64,000 bases of DNA from Crystallibacter sulfonylureivorans_A (GTDB lineage: Bacteria; Actinomycetota; Actinomycetes; Actinomycetales; Micrococcaceae), in assembly GCF_047607445.1 (NCBI RefSeq), contig NZ_JBLKRT010000020.1, positions 1 through 64,000 on the forward strand. Direction: 5' to 3'. Below the pieces are notes generated by a model that worked only from the letters and a program-made list of their open reading frames with translations, ran no database searches and was not told the DNA's origin. Within the stretch, counting starts at the first letter, position 1, and every line of letters starts with the position of its first letter. The position numbers were made by a program, and so were the translations under genes. This document shows, piece after piece, positions 60,292-64,000 of the stretch.

Positions 60292-61893
60292 CTACTGGGC
60301 GGGGGTGATCTCGGCCAGGCGCAGCTCGTCGCCGCTGGACGAGTTCGGCTCGTAGTTCACGCCGGCGGCCTTCCCGATCATGCCGGTCTGGTGCGCGATG
60401 TGGGCGAACTGCACAACGTCCTCGTTCTGGGCCGTGAAGACCTTTTCAAACGCGGCCTGCCGGTCAGGGCCTGTTGCCGCATCTGCCTCCTTGATCAGCT
60501 TGTCCAGCTCGGGGGTGCCAAATGCGCTCTGCGCACCGTTGGTCAACATGTACTGGTCCACCGTGAAGGCGGCATCGCCGGCCTGGTTGCCGTGCTGGGT
60601 CATGTGCAGGATCGCGCCTTCGTCCTCGACGAAGGGTCGCACCTGGTACTGCAGGTGCTGGCTGGTTTCCATCATCTTCAGCTTGACGTTCAGGCCGGCC
60701 TGGGTGAGCTGTTCCTGGATGACCTGGCCGAGTTCCTCGATCTTGGGGAACTGGGCGGAACGGACAATCAGGCTGATCTGGGCACTGGTATCGACTCCGT
60801 CGGCCTTGGCCTCGGCAACCAGGGACTTGGCCTTCTCCGGATCGTAAGGCCAGCCCTCGAGGGCCGCGTTGTGGCCAACAACTCCTTCCGGCACCAACTG
60901 TGCGGCCACCACGTCGCGTCCGCCGTACAGGCTGGACACGATGCCTTCCTTGTCGATGGCGTAGTTGACGGCCTCGCGGACGCGGATGTCGGTGAACGGA
61001 GCCTTGTCGTTGTGCATGCGCAGCGCGACGGTCTCGTTGTTCGGGTACGGCACGCCCAGATCGCCGATGTTGTCCTCGGGGCTCAAGCCCATCGCGATGT
61101 CGGCCTCGCCGGAGGTGACCATGGCGGCGCGAACACTGCCTTCGGATCGCCACTGGTACTCGGCGGTCGCGTAGGCCGGCTTCTCGCCCCAGTAACCGTC
61201 ATACGCGGAGACGGTGATTTTCTGGCCGGCCTGCCACTCGTCCAACTGGTAGGGGCCGGTGCCGATCGGTTCGCGGACCTTCTCAGTGTCCGAGGTCTCG
61301 CTCGGGACTACTTCCAGGAAGGACAGGCGCAGCGGGAGGATCGGGTCCGCGGCGGCGGCAGTCACCTTCAGTGTGGTGTCATCAACCACCTCGACGCCGA
61401 GGTCGTCGTCGCCGAAGACGTAGCCCTCCACGTTGCAGCCCAGCTTGGAGTTGACCGCGCGCTCGATGGTATGGGCGGCGTCCTCTGCGGTGAAGTCGCT
61501 GCCGTCGTGGAAGGTCACGCCCTCGCGGAGCTTGAACGTCCAAACGGTGTCGTCTTCCGAGCTCCACTCGGTGGCGAGCTTGGGCTCCAGTTCACCGGTG
61601 GTCGGGTTGCGCTCAACAAGTGGTTCGGTGATGGTGGACCGGTCGACCACGCCGGTGCTCGTCAGATTTGATTCGCAGGGCTCCAGCGTAGGCGGTTCCT
61701 GCTGGAGCACCACGCGGAGGGTTTCCGAAGCAGCACCGGTGGCACCACCGGCTGCGTTCTCCGAGTTGGCCACCGAGCAGCCGCTGAGCACCATGGTGCC
61801 GCCGACCGCTGCAGTTGCCACGGCCAGACTCAGGCGGCGGCGCTTGGTCGTACCAGTCGTTCCAGACGACCTGGTAATGGATTCAAACGTCAT
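60292..61893 (-). CDS. Peptide-type ABC importer solute-binding lipoprotein (family 5)
   Basis: A 533-aa extracytoplasmic receptor. The signal has basic residues (TKRRRLSLAVATAAVGGTMV) and the lipobox LSGC, giving a lipid-anchored protein. ETLRVVLQQEPPTLEPCES begins the family 5 binding fold and EPLVERNPTTGELEPKLATEWSSEDDTVWTFKLREGVTFHDGSDFTAED is its signature region. ATG 61893 follows GGAGGAAAC. It leads the operon. Family 5 receptors bind peptides, sugars or organic acids; the neighbourhood favours a sugar or hydroxy acid (inference). Confidence 0.92.
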   Translation of the reverse strand: MTFESITRSSGTTGTTKRRRLSLAVATAAVGGTMVLSGCSVANSENAAGGATGAASETLRVVLQQEPPTLEPCESNLTSTGVVDRSTITEPLVERNPTTGELEPKLATEWSSEDDTVWTFKLREGVTFHDGSDFTAEDAAHTIERAVNSKLGCNVEGYVFGDDDLGVEVVDDTTLKVTAAAADPILPLRLSFLEVVPSETSDTEKVREPIGTGPYQLDEWQAGQKITVSAYDGYWGEKPAYATAEYQWRSEGSVRAAMVTSGEADIAMGLSPEDNIGDLGVPYPNNETVALRMHNDKAPFTDIRVREAVNYAIDKEGIVSSLYGGRDVVAAQLVPEGVVGHNAALEGWPYDPEKAKSLVAEAKADGVDTSAQISLIVRSAQFPKIEELGQVIQEQLTQAGLNVKLKMMETSQHLQYQVRPFVEDEGAILHMTQHGNQAGDAAFTVDQYMLTNGAQSAFGTPELDKLIKEADAATGPDRQAAFEKVFTAQNEDVVQFAHIAHQTGMIGKAAGVNYEPNSSSGDELRLAEITPAQ

Positions 61894-62030
61894 TGTTTCC
61901 TCCGAAGGAGCGAATGATAGGAGCCGGACTTGTCTACATATGAAGCCGGCGGTTGGATGTGCAAGCACTAGCTTTGTGAGCGCGATCACCACACGTCAAG
62001 AGTGGGATTTTCGCCTCGCGTCCGAAACTG

Positions 62031-62082
62031 CCGCGGAACGCCTTCCGGAAGCGCCGTATTCCGCGGCGTTCCGCGGCGGAAT
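62031..62082. promoter_or_regulatory. Overlapping palindromes between importer and dehydrogenase genes
   Basis: CCGCGGAACGCC (62031-62042) is repeated in inverse as GGCGTTCCGCGG (62065-62076). A second dyad, ATTCCGC to GCGGAAT, spans 62058-62082, and TTCCGGAA sits at 62043-62050. The cluster of TTCCG/CGGAA half-sites in this divergent promoter region looks like a multi-site operator, possibly for the IclR protein at 63244. ATTGATCAAT at 62103-62112 is a further small palindrome. Confidence 0.55.
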
Positions 62083-62161
62083 TGAATCCATGCCCCAGGG
62101 GTATTGATCAATGCAATCTGTGTGTTGGACGTGAATCGCCGGGTTTCTTACTGTTCTTGGC

Positions 62162-63148
62162 ATGAGTACCCACACTTCGGCGCAGGCCGAGAACCACACC
62201 GCCATCCGCGGCGAGCAGATCCTGCAGGTCGGACCGGTGAATCCCACCGTGGCGGCTGCGCTGGCCGACGAGTTCGGAGCCGTGCGGCTCCCGGATGGCC
62301 CCGAACGCCCGGATTTCCTGGAGCGGCACGCCGCCGGCATCCGGGTAGCGGTCTGCTCCGGCAGGTTCGGTGTGGACACCGACCTGATGCGCCAGCTGCC
62401 AAACCTGGAGGCGATCGTGAACTTTGGCGTGGGCTACGATGCGACCGACGTCGCGCAGGCCAACGACCGCAACATCCCGATCAGCAACACCCCCGACGTA
62501 CTCACCGACTGCGTGGCAGACACTGCTCTGGCCCTCTACCTGGATGTACTGCGCAAGACCACCGCAGCCGACAGGTTTGTCCGTCGCGGCGAGTGGGAAT
62601 CAAGCCCGTCCTTTCCGCTGACCACGCGTGCCTCCGGCAAAAAGGTCGGCATCCTCGGCCTCGGCCGGATCGGCAGGGCCATCGCCACACGGCTGGAAGC
62701 CTTCGGCTGCGAAATCCACTACCACAACCGCCGCACCGTCGAAGGTTCCGGCTACAGATACCAAGCCTCACCGGCCGAACTGGCCGAAGCCGTGGACGTC
62801 TTGATCATTGCCGCGGCCGGAGGCCCCGAGACCGCCAAGCTGGTGGACGCCGATGTGATGGCCAAGCTTGGCCCGGAGGGTTACTTGGTCAATATTGCCC
62901 GCGGCACCGTGGTGGACGAAGAAGCCTTGGTCTCAGCGTTGCAGGAGGGCCGCTTGGCCGGTGCCGGACTGGATGTCTTCGCGTCTGAGCCCCATGTCCC
63001 GGCGGAGCTCATGAACCTGGAGAACGTTGTCCTGCTCCCGCACCTCGGCAGCGGAACCCGGGAGACCCGCGCCGACATGGCGGCCCTGACGCTGGAGAAC
63101 CTGCGCAGCTACCTACGGGATGCTTCGCTGGTCACCCCGGTGAGTTGA
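62162..63148 (+). CDS. D-2-hydroxyacid dehydrogenase (glyoxylate/hydroxypyruvate reductase-like)
   Basis: A 328-aa dehydrogenase. VNFGVGYDATDV is the substrate loop, LGLGRIGRAIATRLEAFGCEIHYHNRR the Rossmann motif whose HNRR end favours NADPH, NIARGTVVDEEAL holds the catalytic Arg, DVFASEPHVP the Glu, and LLPHLGSGT the His. GhrB-like enzymes reduce glyoxylate, hydroxypyruvate or 2-ketogluconate. It is divergent from the importer operon and followed by an IclR regulator. Confidence 0.88.
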   Translation: MSTHTSAQAENHTAIRGEQILQVGPVNPTVAAALADEFGAVRLPDGPERPDFLERHAAGIRVAVCSGRFGVDTDLMRQLPNLEAIVNFGVGYDATDVAQANDRNIPISNTPDVLTDCVADTALALYLDVLRKTTAADRFVRRGEWESSPSFPLTTRASGKKVGILGLGRIGRAIATRLEAFGCEIHYHNRRTVEGSGYRYQASPAELAEAVDVLIIAAAGGPETAKLVDADVMAKLGPEGYLVNIARGTVVDEEALVSALQEGRLAGAGLDVFASEPHVPAELMNLENVVLLPHLGSGTRETRADMAALTLENLRSYLRDASLVTPVS

Positions 63149-63218
63149 TCCCGGCGGCGCCCGGACTGCCGTTCAAGCTCTGGGCGCTGCCGCCGACGTC
63201 ATGCCGCCCCTAGGATGA

Positions 63219-63234
63219 TTCATGCCAGCATGAA
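63219..63234. promoter_or_regulatory. Inverted repeat before the IclR gene
   Basis: TTCATG-CCAG-CATGAA is a perfect dyad ending 9 bp before the IclR start and touching its AAAGGGG ribosome site. Binding there would block transcription or translation initiation, a typical autoregulation layout. Confidence 0.5.
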
Positions 63235-63243
63235 AGGGGTGTT

Positions 63244-64000
63244 ATGACCGAGCCCTCCGGGCAACCGCTCACCGGAGTACGGGAAGTGAAATCCGCCGCC
63301 CGCACCATCGACATCCTCGAAGTTCTCGCGGCCCGCGGCAATGCACCCGTCACCATCCGGGAGCTGTGCTCTGTCCTGAACGCCCCGCGGAGCAGCATCT
63401 ACGCGCTGCTCCGGACCCTGGTCGAGGCCGGTTGGGTGCGAACTGATCCGTCCCGGACCACCTACAGCATTGGCATTCGCGCCCTGCTGGCCGGGACCAC
63501 CTACCTGGATGCGGATCCGCTGCTGAAGGTCATCCGGCCCCAACTCGGCCTGCTCGGTAAACAGGTGGGCGGCACCGTCAACTTCGGCCGGCTCGACGGC
63601 GGCCACATTGTCTACTTGGCCACGTGGGAGGCGCCTGGCCGGGAGCGGACAGTCACAAGGGTGGGCCGCAGATTGCCGGCTCACGCAACCGCCCTTGGGC
63701 AGGCTGCACTGGCCACACTGGACCCTGCCGCCTTACGCGCCCAGCTGCCAGCCGACCTGGCCGCCCTGACCGGCAGGACGATCATCTCGCACGCGCTCCT
63801 CTCCCGGGAGCTGGCTGCAGTGCGGCGCAGGGGCTACGCAGTAGAACGCGAACAGAACACCTTGGGAATTGCCTGCGTGGCGGTTGCCGTGGATTGCGGC
63901 ACAGGCGGCGTCGACGCACTCTCGGTTTCATTGCCGCTCGCGAAACTCACGTCCGGCCAAGAGCGGCTGGTGGCCTCGGCACTGAGGGAAGCCGCGGCCA
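63244..64000 (+). CDS. IclR-family transcriptional regulator, 3'-truncated by window end
   Basis: The frame is open from ATG 63244 to the window edge (252 codons; nearly complete for the family). N-terminal winged HTH at about 15-75 (VKSAARTIDILEVLAARGNAPVTIRELCSVLNAPRSSIYALLRTLVEAGWV), then the IclR effector domain with GTVNFGRLDGGHIVYLATWE, GRRLPAHATALGQAALA and the late GIACVAVAV. The spacing AAAGGGG to ATG is 6 nt. It probably controls the neighbouring dehydrogenase and importer genes. Confidence 0.9.
   Translation, partial: MTEPSGQPLTGVREVKSAARTIDILEVLAARGNAPVTIRELCSVLNAPRSSIYALLRTLVEAGWVRTDPSRTTYSIGIRALLAGTTYLDADPLLKVIRPQLGLLGKQVGGTVNFGRLDGGHIVYLATWEAPGRERTVTRVGRRLPAHATALGQAALATLDPAALRAQLPADLAALTGRTIISHALLSRELAAVRRRGYAVEREQNTLGIACVAVAVDCGTGGVDALSVSLPLAKLTSGQERLVASALREAAA

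Overview
The window is about 64 kb of gene-dense, high-GC chromosomal DNA. GTG and TTG starts, purine-rich ribosome binding sites, 4-base ATGA/GTGA gene overlaps and the gene families present point to an actinobacterium, most likely an Arthrobacter-like member of the Micrococcaceae. That placement is inferred from gene content, not from a marker gene. I see no rRNA, tRNA, insertion sequence, phage gene, CRISPR array or replication origin.

Layout. 1-4.2 kb: the start of an HrpB helicase, then small stand-alone genes (ChaB-domain protein, coiled-coil protein, cysteine hydrolase, PH-domain protein, DUF2127 protein, XRE-cupin regulator). 4.5-12.2 kb: a catabolic operon with a branched-chain-amino-acid-type ABC importer (binding protein, two ATPases, two permeases), followed by an aryl-alcohol-type dehydrogenase and a benzaldehyde-type dehydrogenase. 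Together they suggest uptake of an aromatic or related organic compound and oxidation alcohol to aldehyde to acid. 12.4-16.5 kb: M20 amidohydrolase plus MFS transporter, protoglobin, small membrane protein. 16.5-22.4 kb, minus strand: a secreted repeat protein, a cytochrome P450 overlapping a fused ferredoxin/ferredoxin-reductase gene, and a CynX-type transporter. 22.4-26.1 kb: flavodoxin-like reductase, hpaH-hpaI (the last two steps of homoprotocatechuate meta-cleavage) and an alcohol dehydrogenase. 26.1-29.9 kb: ArsR-SRPBCC regulator with a palindromic operator, then a TetR regulator divergent from a DrrAB-type ABC exporter. 30-40.3 kb: gap divergent from a ROK regulator, a D-2-hydroxyacid dehydrogenase, YceI, a molybdopterin oxidoreductase, a uracil-DNA-glycosylase-like protein, a CDF metal transporter and an APC permease with a soluble C-terminal domain.

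40.4-50.6 kb holds the most interesting block. Five minus-strand genes read in the order membrane-anchored Hsp70-like protein, P-loop ATPase with LuxR HTH, IniB-domain protein with an extreme Asp-rich repeat body, and two dynamin-like GTPases. This is an iniBAC-like (isoniazid-inducible) locus, here joined to an Hsp70/LuxR pair that looks like its sensor and regulator.

51-64 kb: DUF1697 protein, small membrane protein, LysR regulator divergent from a glucarate-dehydratase-like enolase with a hydroxyacid dehydrogenase, a complete dipeptide/oligopeptide-type ABC importer ending in a TSUP permease, a second hydroxyacid dehydrogenase, and an IclR regulator cut by the window end. This part looks like a sugar-acid or hydroxy-acid utilisation region.

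Intergenic DNA contains several clear palindromes (candidate operators for ArsR, TetR, ROK, MarR and IclR proteins), strong hairpin terminators, and a 52-nt palindromic element present twice with a related third copy.
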